From Thalassoglobus sp. JC818 (GTDB taxonomy: Bacteria; Planctomycetota; Planctomycetia; Planctomycetales; Planctomycetaceae): 64,000 nucleotides of DNA. The notes under the pieces were generated by a model. It did no database searches. It saw only the letters and a program-made list of their open reading frames with translations, and was not told where the DNA came from. The translations under genes were made by a program, and so were the position numbers. Numbering within the stretch: position 1 is the first letter of the stretch; each line of letters starts with the position of its first letter. Shown piece after piece: positions 1 through 9,137 of the stretch. Location: the NCBI RefSeq assembly GCF_040717535.1, contig NZ_JBFEFI010000006.1, positions 372,001-436,000 on the forward strand, read 5' to 3'.

Positions 1-3000
1 TCCCATCAATTGCCGTCTCGATGGAATAACCATCTTGAGAGAAATCGGCGGTGGCGTTCTTCAATTTGACGGCAACTTTCTCATCCGGTTTTCCAACCGG
101 CCAGGCATGGACGGTGAATTCTGACACCACGAAGTTTCCGTTTGGTGCGCGACCAGGTCCTTTCTGGGGCAACCGCTCGTCAGTCAATGCTTCGAATTTG
201 AAGGCTTTGATTTCTGTTTTGATCGGGGTCGATTTCAGAACGTAAGCGCCAGTTCGATTGTTCTTTCCAGAGGCGAAAATCGCTCCGTCTTCTTCACTCT
301 CAAGCTTGGCTCCATTCGTCGTCTTGAGATTGGAAAACTCGACCAGACTCCAGGGCGTTCCGGAAGTAAAGACGGACTGTTCCCAGAGCGAGAGTCGCTC
401 ATCGACCGAAGCCACGTGAGCGTCGAGTTTGGCCTGAGCTTCCTTGATCCGTTCCTGACGCTTTTGTTCCTGCATCTCTTCGTAAGCCCGGATTTTTTCG
501 AGATACTCTGCCAGTTCTTTCTCTGCCAGATCAATCTTTTCCTGACGTTCTCGTTCCTTCTCAGCGATGATCGGACCGACTTTGTCCTCGTAGGCTTTGA
601 GTTCTTGAACAAGTTCCTCATGTTCTGCATTCAATGTTCCCATAACATCGAGAGTGACATCAATCTCCCGATCAGAAGCGGAACGGTTGAGTACTCGCAG
701 AAAGACTTCATTGACGAGTTGCCGGTCGTCTTCAATAGACGAGACCAGCCCTTCGATTGCATTGCCGGGCTGCGAAATTGCAGTACTGACGGTTTGCCCG
801 TTCATAAGCGCCATAACTGGTCCGAGTTGCAGCTCTGACGATCGTTCACACTCGCAGGACGATTCGCGAACCGGTCGTCCGAGATTCGCCAGAAATCCGT
901 CGCCGAGTTCAATTGCAGAATCCGGAATGGCAGCTGCGCGGGTCCCTTCTGGCACGCCGGGGATTTCCATCTTCGAGCCTGTCACAGCGTAAACAGAATC
1001 GTAGAGGACTTCGGCGGGCAATCGTTTGGGATAAGCGTGTGAATAGTTGAGTTGATCGTCTGCATTCCACTCGTTTGTGGCGATGCTCAGCTGATACGTT
1101 CGCGACTGACAAATGTCGATCATCAACTTCTGGACATCGAAACCGGACTCGATAAATCGGTCGGTGAGATAGGCCATCAACTCCGGATTTGAAGGAGGAT
1201 TCCCAGCCCGAATGTCATCGAGCGGCTCAATCAGTCCGACGCCCATGAGGTATCCCCACACGCGATTGACATAGCTTGATGCGAAGTAATCGTTCTCTGC
1301 GGACGTAATCCACTCCGCCAAGGTTTTACGTCGAGTACTGTCTTCGGCGTTCTGGAGATCCCGATCGAACGGAACCAGTGGGTTGACTACATCTCCGGTT
1401 CGATCGTGAACGACTTCACCTTCTTCTTGATCGAAGACGACTTCCCAAAGTGGCTTGGCTCCCTCAACGGCTGTTCCGCCAAGGTTACCGTCTTTGTTTT
1501 CCGGATCGCGTTTCAACCCGACCTGAGCGAAGAAGGCTGCGGTTTCGTAATACTGATCCTGCGTCCATCGTTCGAATGGGTGATCGTGACACTTGTTGCA
1601 ATTGAACCGCACACCGAGAAACAGGTGCGTCGTGTTTTCCATCATCGCGTCGGGTTCGCGAAGAATCTTGTAATACGAGGCTGCCGGGTTTGATTTGTTC
1701 GAGCCAGAGGCTGTCAAAACGAGGCGAGCAAATTCGTCGTAAGGCGTGTTCTGTTGGACGTGCGATCGAATCCAGTCGCGGAAGAGCTTGGCACCTTCCC
1801 CGCCGATGAACTTTCCATTGACCTGAAGCATGTCAGCCCACTTGTTGGACCAATGCTCGACGTACGCTTCTGAACCGACAAGTTGTTCGACAAGTGCGTT
1901 CCGCTTTTCGCGGACGTCACGTGAGTCATTGACGAATTTGACAACGTCATCCGCCTTCGGAGGCAGACCGGTCAAATCGAGATAAACCCGACGAATGAAT
2001 TCTTCGTCGGTACACAATCCCGAAGGAAGGATTTTCATTCGCTGCCATTTTTCAGCCACGAGGTCGTCAATCGGCGACCAGCTCTCTGGCTCACTCCATT
2101 GGAATTCGCTTCGATCTCCCATCACGGTGACCGTTGCGGCGGCGTAGCTGCCTTCAAACCGTGCTAAAACGGGAGCTTCACCGCGTCGAACAGCGGTCAC
2201 GACGGCTGCTCGATTGACGGCAGCGACTTCGGTGTTTCCACTCTCGAGGAACGCTTCTCCGGTGACATCCTGAGTCTCACCATTGGAATAGGTTGCGACG
2301 ACCCGAATTTGCTGGCGGCCTCCAATTTGAGGAATGACCGGTTGCTCAGGAATCAGTTCGATTCCAGTCACACGCGGAACATCCATATCGAGCTGGCAGC
2401 CTTCGGCAATCCATGCTCGAATGGTTTCGTAGTAAGGTTCCCCCGGAACGGTCAATCGACCGCCCATATGAGGGACAGCTCCGGACGCTTTGAGCAGCAT
2501 GAGGCTGTCGTCTGGAGAGGCGACGTTCGTCCGTCGGGATTTGATGTCGTCGGTGAACGATCGAACATCGAAGATCGGATCGTATCCGCGAAGAGAGAGT
2601 TTGAATCCGTTCTTACCATCTTTCGCTCCGTGGCAAGTTCCCTGATTACATCCGAGTCGAGACAGGACGGGATTAACATCTTTGATGAAGCTCACTTTTT
2701 GCGATGGATCATGAGGTGTCACGCTCACAGGGACGGTTGCTTGCAGGTCTCCAAACGTAACTCGCAACTCCCCGGATTCTGCTGCGAGACTTTTCACCCT
2801 CTTGAGAGGCGACACGAGAATTTTGTCCGAGTCGGATTGAACGTTCGCCATGCGTGTGAGATCGATCGCTCCTCCAGATTTCAAACGGCCAGTCACGAGT
2901 AACTGAACGTAATCATCTCCCTCAGCAAGCGAGACAGCTTCAGGGCTGACACTCAGTTCGACAACGGACTCACCAGCAGGCAGCGACTCTTCGCCAACAA

Positions 3001-4531
3001 GCGAGTCATCGATTGCACGCTGGGCTTCGACATCTCGGGCTTCAACAATCTCATCACTTGCGATTTCGACTGGCAAGACTTCTCGAACCACATCACCTGA
3101 CTGCGGGTCGATGAACCAGAGAATTCCATCTCCTCCAGCCGCGACGATGACAGTTCCGTTCGGATGATAATCCAGTGCGTAAATGCCCGTCGGCAAATCA
3201 GTTTCCGTGAGCGGAGCAGTGTCCTGCGTGACGTAATCCTCGAGAGTCTTTTTCTGCTCAGGGTTTTGGTTCGTCACGACCGTTTCAACGATCGGCTTGA
3301 TCTCTTCCGGCATTTCAAAATCAAAGTCTGTCGAGAACGTATAGACCTGACCTATGCCATTCAAACTCGATCCACAGGCGATTCGTCTTCCGTCCGGGGA
3401 ATACTCGATTGCGTAGAGACGACCTTCCATCTCCGAGAATCGCCGCAACAGATTTGCATCATCACCAATCACACGTTTTGTGACGCGATCCATGCGGTAA
3501 ACACGAGGAATCCCATCCGCACCAGCGACGGCGATTTCATCCCGGTCGGGACGTCGGGCGACAGATGCCAACCCCCCTTTAAGAGCACCGGGAGTAATTG
3601 AGGTGACATTGTCGACGAAGCGTGCTGTGTCAAACTCATAGAGCTTTGTCGACATATCGCGACCGACGGAAACGATGTGAGTTCCGTTCTTGGAAAAGAC
3701 CGTTCCCAGCGGCCAATCATCGTGAGCCCCGTTGAAGAAGACCTGCTTTCCGGAAACGGAATCAAAGCCTCGAACAATGTTGTCGTGACAGCCAACGACG
3801 ACAATGTCGCCTTGCGGTGACCAACTGATGCCGTAAAGCGTGTCCGATGTAATCGGAATCGATAGCGAGAGGCTTCGATCTTCGATGTTCCAAATCTGAA
3901 CTTCCCCGGATCGACCAGGCTGACCACCAGCGACCGCCAGTTGAGACCCGTCGGGTGAAAACGCAATCGATTCAATGCGTTCTGCCATCCCGATCAAGCG
4001 GCCAACCAGCTCACTTCCATCACCGGATCGAAGCAGGACTTCATGAAATCCAGCGACCGCAAGCAGCTCTCCATTTGGAGAAAAGTCAAGCGAAGTAACA
4101 ACTGGTGCACGACGATAAACAGGCGGATGTTCGGCATCATAGATCCGACTCTGCTGAACTGGCGAATCGTCATTCGCTCCTTGTTCAATCCATAGTCGAA
4201 TGAGTTCAACTTCCACTTCCGAAAGAGGAGGCTTGCCTTTCGGCATCATAGCTTCTCCATCCTCAGGAGTGATTTGATCAAGCAAATAACTCGCTTCAGG
4301 ATCTCCTGGAACAATGGCAGCTTCTCCACTCTCCCCCGCTTCAAGCAGATTGGAGAACGAAGTCATCACAAAATCCCCACCTTTTTTGGCAGGCTGATGG
4401 CATCCTTGGCAATGCAGTTGAAAGATCGGTCGGATTTGCTTGTGAAAGCTCACCGGATCTGCACTGAGGGTGGAAACAGAAGTTGCGATGAAGAGACTGA
4501 ACGCAACGGAGAAAAGGGTTCGTTGGAGCAT
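1..4531 (-). CDS. PSD1-type (DUF1549/DUF1553) cytochrome-like protein with WD40 repeats, 3' end outside window
   Basis: About 1,510 codons are inside the window and the frame is open to the left edge, so the C-terminus is missing. Order: signal peptide (1-24); a heme-type C-x-x-C-H site (C41, C44, H45) in a planctomycete cytochrome domain; WD40-like blades (about 130-430, with repeated SPDG/SPNG turns); an Ig-like (Big2) stretch; a C-N-Q-G-T-C-H site near 620; a second Ig-like domain; DUF1549 with a C-N-K-C-H site near residue 975; DUF1553; then a charged coiled coil (Lys/Glu/Arg-rich) encoded around 430-640. The family is exported and typical of planctomycetes; its function is unproven, and electron transfer or polysaccharide handling has been suggested. 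The start at 4531 is the only ATG giving a signal peptide. The family identification is secure; the joint presence of WD40, two Ig-like domains and three CxxCH-like sites makes this a long member. Confidence 0.9.
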   Translation of the reverse strand, partial: MLQRTLFSVAFSLFIATSVSTLSADPVSFHKQIRPIFQLHCQGCHQPAKKGGDFVMTSFSNLLEAGESGEAAIVPGDPEASYLLDQITPEDGEAMMPKGKPPLSEVEVELIRLWIEQGANDDSPVQQSRIYDAEHPPVYRRAPVVTSLDFSPNGELLAVAGFHEVLLRSGDGSELVGRLIGMAERIESIAFSPDGSQLAVAGGQPGRSGEVQIWNIEDRSLSLSIPITSDTLYGISWSPQGDIVVVGCHDNIVRGFDSVSGKQVFFNGAHDDWPLGTVFSKNGTHIVSVGRDMSTKLYEFDTARFVDNVTSITPGALKGGLASVARRPDRDEIAVAGADGIPRVYRMDRVTKRVIGDDANLLRRFSEMEGRLYAIEYSPDGRRIACGSSLNGIGQVYTFSTDFDFEMPEEIKPIVETVVTNQNPEQKKTLEDYVTQDTAPLTETDLPTGIYALDYHPNGTVIVAAGGDGILWFIDPQSGDVVREVLPVEIASDEIVEARDVEAQRAIDDSLVGEESLPAGESVVELSVSPEAVSLAEGDDYVQLLVTGRLKSGGAIDLTRMANVQSDSDKILVSPLKRVKSLAAESGELRVTFGDLQATVPVSVTPHDPSQKVSFIKDVNPVLSRLGCNQGTCHGAKDGKNGFKLSLRGYDPIFDVRSFTDDIKSRRTNVASPDDSLMLLKASGAVPHMGGRLTVPGEPYYETIRAWIAEGCQLDMDVPRVTGIELIPEQPVIPQIGGRQQIRVVATYSNGETQDVTGEAFLESGNTEVAAVNRAAVVTAVRRGEAPVLARFEGSYAAATVTVMGDRSEFQWSEPESWSPIDDLVAEKWQRMKILPSGLCTDEEFIRRVYLDLTGLPPKADDVVKFVNDSRDVREKRNALVEQLVGSEAYVEHWSNKWADMLQVNGKFIGGEGAKLFRDWIRSHVQQNTPYDEFARLVLTASGSNKSNPAASYYKILREPDAMMENTTHLFLGVRFNCNKCHDHPFERWTQDQYYETAAFFAQVGLKRDPENKDGNLGGTAVEGAKPLWEVVFDQEEGEVVHDRTGDVVNPLVPFDRDLQNAEDSTRRKTLAEWITSAENDYFASSYVNRVWGYLMGVGLIEPLDDIRAGNPPSNPELMAYLTDRFIESGFDVQKLMIDICQSRTYQLSIATNEWNADDQLNYSHAYPKRLPAEVLYDSVYAVTGSKMEIPGVPEGTRAAAIPDSAIELGDGFLANLGRPVRESSCECERSSELQLGPVMALMNGQTVSTAISQPGNAIEGLVSSIEDDRQLVNEVFLRVLNRSASDREIDVTLDVMGTLNAEHEELVQELKAYEDKVGPIIAEKERERQEKIDLAEKELAEYLEKIRAYEEMQEQKRQERIKEAQAKLDAHVASVDERLSLWEQSVFTSGTPWSLVEFSNLKTTNGAKLESEEDGAIFASGKNNRTGAYVLKSTPIKTEIKAFKFEALTDERLPQKGPGRAPNGNFVVSEFTVHAWPVGKPDEKVAVKLKNATADFSQDGYSIETAIDG

Positions 4532-4987
4532 GGCGTCTAACACTCTGGAGGGAACCTAGTTCGTTCGTGCTGCCAGGTGAGAAAACTCAGGTGTCAGACG
4601 GTGACAACGAAAGAGGTGGGCAACCGAAATAGGTTGAGTGTTGCTTACCCTGAGTTCCGTGGCAGCGGAAGGTCGATCCGCATATCAGAATTCACTGATA
4701 TTGTCTTTCATCTTACATCATCGCCAAACAATTGCAAGTAAATTGAGATGAGTCGATTTGAAATTGAGAATCGGCGCTCGCAAACAGGTCTCAAAAAACG
4801 GATTCCCCGAAAACCCGTCGCATTCATCAACCGGTTTTGATACTTTAATGGGCGTTGAGGAATGTGAGTTTTCTGAGTCCGTCCAATGAATGGTTTGTGA
4901 GAGTAAAACGGGCTCGAGAATCAAAGTCATATTCCTGGTTTGTTGAACCAGTTCTCTGACTCCCAAACGGAGGAAGGAGAACAAGAC
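4532..4987. other. Divergent intergenic region with small palindrome
   Basis: This 456-bp gap lies between the divergently transcribed PSD1 gene and the BON-like gene, so it must hold both promoters. I see no convincing coding region. A perfect 7-bp inverted repeat, ATATCAG / CTGATAT with a 6-bp spacer, lies at 4682-4701, about 150 bp upstream of the PSD1 start. It could be an operator, but nothing else supports that. Confidence 0.4.
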
Positions 4988-5245
4988 ATGGAGGATTCGG
5001 TCATGAACCCATCTGCGCAAAAAGACACAGCGATCATGATCGCTGTCGGAAGACTCTTCGATCTGGAGAGACGAGTCAGCTCGCGAGCCGCTGGCCGCAT
5101 TCGAAACCTGACGATCGAGTCTCTCGGCGATTCGATTGTGCTTCTTGGCGAGACGAACACTTACTTTGCCAAACAGCTCGCAACGCAAGTTTGTCGCGAA
5201 CAGTTCCGCGATGTCGCTTTGCTCAACAACATCGAAGTGATTTAG
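4988..5245 (+). CDS. Small BON-domain-like protein
   Basis: Encodes 85 residues. The second half reads as a BON-type beta-alpha-beta unit: R-N-L-T-I-E, then S-I-V-L-L-G-E-T, a helix containing Q-L-A-T-Q-V-C, and a final strand ending N-N-I-E-V-I. BON domains usually bind phospholipid or sit in envelope proteins, but no signal peptide or membrane segment is visible here, so a cytosolic role is equally possible. The ATG at 4988 is preferred over an in-frame ATG at 4940 because a purine-rich GGAGGAAGGAG site precedes it. The opposite strand carries an overlapping open frame that I regard as a shadow. The family call rests on pattern, not on a catalytic signature. Confidence 0.6.
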   Translation: MEDSVMNPSAQKDTAIMIAVGRLFDLERRVSSRAAGRIRNLTIESLGDSIVLLGETNTYFAKQLATQVCREQFRDVALLNNIEVI

Positions 5246-5546
5246 AGTGATTCCGATGGCTTCGAATCAACTCGGTTTCCACGACGCTTGTTGAACGAAG
5301 ACTTTGCGGACTCGTTGAAACACAGACTCCACAAACCTGCCTTAAAGTCTGTTGGTACGATCTTGGACCGAAGTGCTCATCAGCACCGAATTCCTACGAG
5401 CAAAGAATCCATCATCGATTGCTCAAACCCTCGCTGGGAAGAAATGACTTTCCGCACTTGTCCCCTATGACTCATTCCCTGCCCTAACCGCAACCAAAAC
5501 TTCTTCACTCGCTTCGTTTCTATTGCCTGCCTGTTAAACTCCGGAA
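5246..5546. other. Intergenic, nothing recognised
   Basis: 301 bp between the BON-like gene and comB. A 60-codon open frame at 5288-5470 has no ribosome-binding site and no family resemblance. No strong hairpin was seen. Confidence 0.4.
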
Positions 5547-6302
5547 ATGATCCCTGTTTCCGTTTCAATGTTGCCCATGCTGTTCGACCCGCTCTCGTTG
5601 CGCGGACGCAGTGCTGTTGTCATCGATGTGCTTCGCGCTTCGACGACAATCACTCACGCCCTCGCTCACGGAGCCAGTGCAGTCATTCCGACCGAGCAAG
5701 TGGAGCAAGCATGGGAGGTGGCCAAAGAACTGCCCGTCGAGGATCGACTTCTGGGCGGTGAACGCGAGAGTGTGACGATCGAAGGCTTCGATCTGGACAA
5801 CTCGCCTTTTTCCTACACACCTGAACGTGTGACAGGAAAGACGGTCATCTTTACGACGACGAACGGAACTTTCGCGCTTCAGAAATGTTCTCAAGCCGAA
5901 CGGATTCTGATCGGTTCTTTCACAAACTTGTCCGCGATTGTTGAATCACTCATCAGCTTTCAGCTTCCGGTCCATCTTGTCTGTGCCGGAACTAACCGCC
6001 AGCTTACCGCTGAAGATATTCTCTTCGCGGGAGCAGTCGCCGATCGCCTTTTGACAGAGAGTGAAGGTCAGTTTGAACTGAGCTCTGTCGAATCGCAGAT
6101 GGCGGTCGACTTCTACCGGTCACATCGAATCGGAACAGACGCGTTTCATTCCGCGATGTTCGGAAGCCTCGGCGGAACAAACCTGCGCAAGCTGGGCCTT
6201 GATGAAGATATCAAGCGAGCGATGGACGTCGACCGATTCTCGATCGTCCCTGAGTGGAACCCCGCACTCAATCGCATCACGGTTTCGCAAGACGAGCGAT
6301 AA
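5547..6302 (+). CDS. comB: 2-phosphosulfolactate phosphatase (ComB family)
   Basis: A 251-residue protein matching the usual ComB length (about 230-250). Conserved ComB blocks are visible in order: V-I-D-V-L-R-A-S-T-T near 25-34, L-L-G-G-E-R near 68-73, G-F-D-L-D-N-S-P near 79-86 and T-T-T-N-G-T near 102-107. The family hydrolyses (2R)-phospho-3-sulfolactate to sulfolactate and phosphate, a Mg-dependent cytosolic step of coenzyme M synthesis in archaea. In bacteria the gene is widespread without the rest of that pathway, so sulfolactate metabolism is the safer inference. It stands alone on the plus strand and converges on the Bat operon, whose last gene ends 21 bp downstream. Family call is firm; the physiological substrate here is inferred. 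Confidence 0.85.
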   Translation: MIPVSVSMLPMLFDPLSLRGRSAVVIDVLRASTTITHALAHGASAVIPTEQVEQAWEVAKELPVEDRLLGGERESVTIEGFDLDNSPFSYTPERVTGKTVIFTTTNGTFALQKCSQAERILIGSFTNLSAIVESLISFQLPVHLVCAGTNRQLTAEDILFAGAVADRLLTESEGQFELSSVESQMAVDFYRSHRIGTDAFHSAMFGSLGGTNLRKLGLDEDIKRAMDVDRFSIVPEWNPALNRITVSQDER

Positions 6303-6322
6303 ACTCTGAACGAGTCACTCCC

Positions 6323-7627
6323 CTACGCCTTCGCGATCGGTGCCGGATTCAAGTCTGCCAGATCCCGATGGGAAGCGTGCTTGGCGTGAATCATTTGCTG
6401 ATGATCAGCTCGCGACAGCTGCGATACAATTTTCCAGAGTGGCTGTCCGTTCCACGTGTTCGGATCGCCACCTCCATATAAGCGAAACTCGAGATCGCCG
6501 ATCATCTTTGAAGCTTCACCCGCAAGGCGTTCTCTTTGCGTTGAACCATCACTCTCCTCACTGCCGAGGTGCGGATGGACTCGCATCCACTCGATCCAAG
6601 CCTGATAAGCTGCCTTTGCATCATTGTTTTGACACGCATCTTTGAGTCTTCTCGGAACTTGCTTCTGAGGGTCATTGAAGTATGTATTGAATGCGTGTTG
6701 AAGATTCTTACTGAACACAAAGTAAAGTGTGATTAGGACCGTCGCAGCTGCAGCGAAGTACAAAGCGAAGTGCCTCGCCCCCCCTGTGTTTGTCGAAGCA
6801 GGGGATGAGGTGTCAGCAGAAATAGTTCCGCTCACAGAAGCAGTTCTTCCGGGGAGCGTTTTACTTTCGAAGACTTCGTCGTCTGGATTCCACCATCGCA
6901 CCTCAACATCGGGAATCGTGTATGTGCCGGGTTGCTCAAACTGAAGCTTCACACTGTCGGTCCGCTCTGCCTTCGCGACTCCACGCTCGACGGTGTCGAC
7001 GACTTTTGGAGCACTCGGATACGTCCGCACTCCATCGGGCAGGTCCATAGAAATAGGAGGCATCAGCATTGCCGTCACTCCTTCTGCACGTCGGACCATT
7101 GTTCGCTGAAGGACGTCTCCCGGGGCCAACTCCTGTTGCTCGTCGAGTGACCAGGACTGAGTGAATTCCAGTTTCGGAACTGAGATCACAATTTCACCCG
7201 GTTCAGCACCGGGTGGGCGTTTTGATTCAAAAGAAACCGGCGACGTCTGAACAGAATGATCTTCAGACTTCCCTGTGAACGACGGCTTACTCGAGTAGCG
7301 GACTCGAAACGAGGGAACGGTGATCTTTCCGGCTTGTTGAGTGAATATTGCGAATTCGTGTCGCTGGGTCAGCAACGATTCGCCGTCAACATCTTCACTT
7401 CCAACAACAGGGTTTCCCATCTTCAGAATGACCGTGGATGGCAATTCCGGAAGATCGAAAGCTGCGGCGGAGCTGAAGGGGCCTGGAGAATACAATGTGA
7501 CAATCAGTGGAACGCCCTGCCCCATCCAAGCTGATTCTTTTCCCATCTCAACTTGAATGGTTTCCGCACTCCACAACGAGAGAGGACACAGCAAGACCGA
7601 ATACACGAGCACAGCGATGCGAGTCAC
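6323..7627 (-). CDS. BatD-like protein (oxygen tolerance family)
   Basis: 434 residues with a signal peptide (about 1-20), a mostly beta-strand exported region (20-285), one transmembrane helix near 297-314 and a cytosolic helical tail (325-434). This is the layout of BatD proteins: beta-sandwich ectodomains anchored by a C-terminal helix. It is the last gene of a moxR-DUF58-DUF4381-VWA-VWA-TPR-BatD operon; its start overlaps the preceding TPR gene by 4 nt (ATGA), which suggests translational coupling. Bat proteins are thought to form a membrane complex acted on by the MoxR ATPase, with reported links to oxidative stress or envelope integrity. Sequence identity in BatD is low, so the call leans on architecture and position. 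Confidence 0.75.
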   Translation of the reverse strand: MTRIAVLVYSVLLCPLSLWSAETIQVEMGKESAWMGQGVPLIVTLYSPGPFSSAAAFDLPELPSTVILKMGNPVVGSEDVDGESLLTQRHEFAIFTQQAGKITVPSFRVRYSSKPSFTGKSEDHSVQTSPVSFESKRPPGAEPGEIVISVPKLEFTQSWSLDEQQELAPGDVLQRTMVRRAEGVTAMLMPPISMDLPDGVRTYPSAPKVVDTVERGVAKAERTDSVKLQFEQPGTYTIPDVEVRWWNPDDEVFESKTLPGRTASVSGTISADTSSPASTNTGGARHFALYFAAAATVLITLYFVFSKNLQHAFNTYFNDPQKQVPRRLKDACQNNDAKAAYQAWIEWMRVHPHLGSEESDGSTQRERLAGEASKMIGDLEFRLYGGGDPNTWNGQPLWKIVSQLSRADHQQMIHAKHASHRDLADLNPAPIAKA

Positions 7628-8217
7628 TCGTCCGCCTCCCCGGCTGATTCACGAGCCAATTGATAGGAGAATTTCGCTTGAAGGAATTGAGAAGGTTGAG
7701 TCTGAACTCTTCGAAGCCAAAGGGCCTGCATCTCTGAGTTAGAAATCGGCTTTTGATCGTCGACAGTCGTTTCCTGTCCACCGGACTTCTTCTTATCGAA
7801 GACGATTTTATCCGCCCCGAGTTGCTGATCTCCTAAGTCTCCTCCCTCCTGCTCGACACGTTTCGCGCGGGCAACCGCAATCGCTCGATTGGTCTTCGCA
7901 TCTTCACGGTCAGGACTCAACTCCAAAGCACGATCATATCGCTTGATCGCTGCTTCGTACTTGCCTCTCATGACAAGACAGTTTCCGCGATTGTACTCTG
8001 CATCGGATGTCGCCACGCGAGCAAACTCCTGTTCGGCTTTCTCAAACTCACCCGCTCGAAACCATGCCTCGCCTCGACGCATCGGGTCTCGAAACGTCAC
8101 AGCTGCGTCCGCGAATTTCTCGTGATTGAAGAGCCGTTGCCCCTGCTGATCGGGAGTCAACCAGAATCCGATCCATGAAAAGGCGAAAACGAAGAGAGTG
8201 ATGGCCAGCGCTTTCAC
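7624..8217 (-). CDS. TPR protein of the Bat operon (BatC/BatE-like)
   Basis: 197 residues: an N-terminal membrane helix (about 2-21), then tetratricopeptide repeats with clear signatures (E-A-W-F-R-A-G-E-F-E-K-A near 49-60, and Y-N-R-G-N-C-L-V-M-R-G-K-Y-E-A-A near 74-89). A low-complexity linker follows, then a C-terminal motif W-L-R-R-V-x-T-x-P-S-Q-F-L-Q-x-K-F that resembles the conserved tail of BatB/BatC-type TPR proteins. It probably scaffolds the two VWA proteins and BatD at the membrane. It overlaps both neighbours by 4 nt (8214-8217 and 7624-7627). Confidence 0.75.
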   Translation of the reverse strand: MKALAITLFVFAFSWIGFWLTPDQQGQRLFNHEKFADAAVTFRDPMRRGEAWFRAGEFEKAEQEFARVATSDAEYNRGNCLVMRGKYEAAIKRYDRALELSPDREDAKTNRAIAVARAKRVEQEGGDLGDQQLGADKIVFDKKKSGGQETTVDDQKPISNSEMQALWLRRVQTQPSQFLQAKFSYQLARESAGEADE

Positions 8218-9137
8218 AATGTCTCCCCTTTCGGATGAATGAACTCCTCACGGCGAAAGGTTGTGAGCAGCGATAAAGCAACAAACGGAACGAGCCACCA
8301 GCCCGCTTCCTGCCACCGTGCTCCATCTTGCTTTTCTGCGACCGCAACTGGTTTTCTGGCTGTCATTCGCACGAGAGACTCCGCATCAGTCTGATCAGAC
8401 GACATGACAACAACGCTAGCGTCAATCTCGCGGGCGAACGTTCGAATGGAATCGAGCTCGGGAGTTTGTTCTCGAGCGATTGCCCACACGATCACCCGGT
8501 TCGCTGAAGACTTTCGAAACTCGGAAACGTCCTCCGGGGCGTACTTCGAAATCGCGTCTGCGACGATCACGATCGTTCCTCCGACGTTCTCCAGGGTCCG
8601 ATCGGCCAGCTTGATTGCTTGGATCACATCCTCTCCCGGCTTCGGGAGAATTTCGGGCGAGATTTCAGAAGCCATCGTCGACAAAACACTCGTGTCTTTC
8701 GTCGGAGGTAAGACGAGATGCGCCGAACCGGCATAGGCGATGAGCCCGAGTGGTTGCCCGCTTCGCTGCTTCGAGAAGTCCACGATTTTCAGTTGTGCCC
8801 GTTCCATTCGACTTGGCATCAGATCAGTCAGCGACATTGATTCACTCGCTTTGAGAACCAACATTACTGGCACGACATCGTCAGAAAATGGGCTCGGCTC
8901 CAAACTCCAGGTTGGGCCAGCCACAGAAATCACGGCCAGGACCCCACATAATAAAAGTGCGAGGTGTGACCAATTACGTTGCTGTTGATGGCCTATCGTG
9001 AGTGCATCGACAAATTGTGGCTCCATCAACGCTCTCCAACCACCGGTCGGATTGAGCCAATGCTGCCGCCGCCACCAAAGGGCCACAACAATCGGAAGCA
9101 ACAGCAGCCACCAAGGTCTTAAGAAATGAAAAATCAC
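8214..9137 (-). CDS. VWA-domain membrane protein with degenerate MIDAS (BatB-like)
   Basis: 307 residues: N-terminal BatA-type membrane helices (about 5-22 and 57-75), a von Willebrand A domain (about 88-260) and a C-terminal membrane helix (about 283-297). The metal-ion-dependent adhesion site should read D-x-S-x-S, but here it is K96-A-S98-E-S100, with the first aspartate replaced by lysine; the DNA codon is AAA. The later acidic position is V-A-D-A rather than the usual L-T-D-G. Metal-dependent ligand binding is therefore doubtful, and the protein may be a structural partner of the intact VWA protein encoded just upstream, which it overlaps by 4 nt. The family placement is clear; loss of metal binding is inferred from sequence. 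Confidence 0.8.
   Translation of the reverse strand: MIFHFLRPWWLLLLPIVVALWWRRQHWLNPTGGWRALMEPQFVDALTIGHQQQRNWSHLALLLCGVLAVISVAGPTWSLEPSPFSDDVVPVMLVLKASESMSLTDLMPSRMERAQLKIVDFSKQRSGQPLGLIAYAGSAHLVLPPTKDTSVLSTMASEISPEILPKPGEDVIQAIKLADRTLENVGGTIVIVADAISKYAPEDVSEFRKSSANRVIVWAIAREQTPELDSIRTFAREIDASVVVMSSDQTDAESLVRMTARKPVAVAEKQDGARWQEAGWWLVPFVALSLLTTFRREEFIHPKGETL

Noticed and set aside
4718-5188. 156-codon open frame on the minus strand opposite the BON-like gene
   Set aside because: It is antisense to a plus-strand frame with a good ribosome-binding site and a BON-like pattern, and its own sequence is Arg/Ser-rich without family features.
5288-5470. 60-codon open frame in the gap before comB
   Set aside because: No ribosome-binding site, no domain pattern, unusual residue mix.
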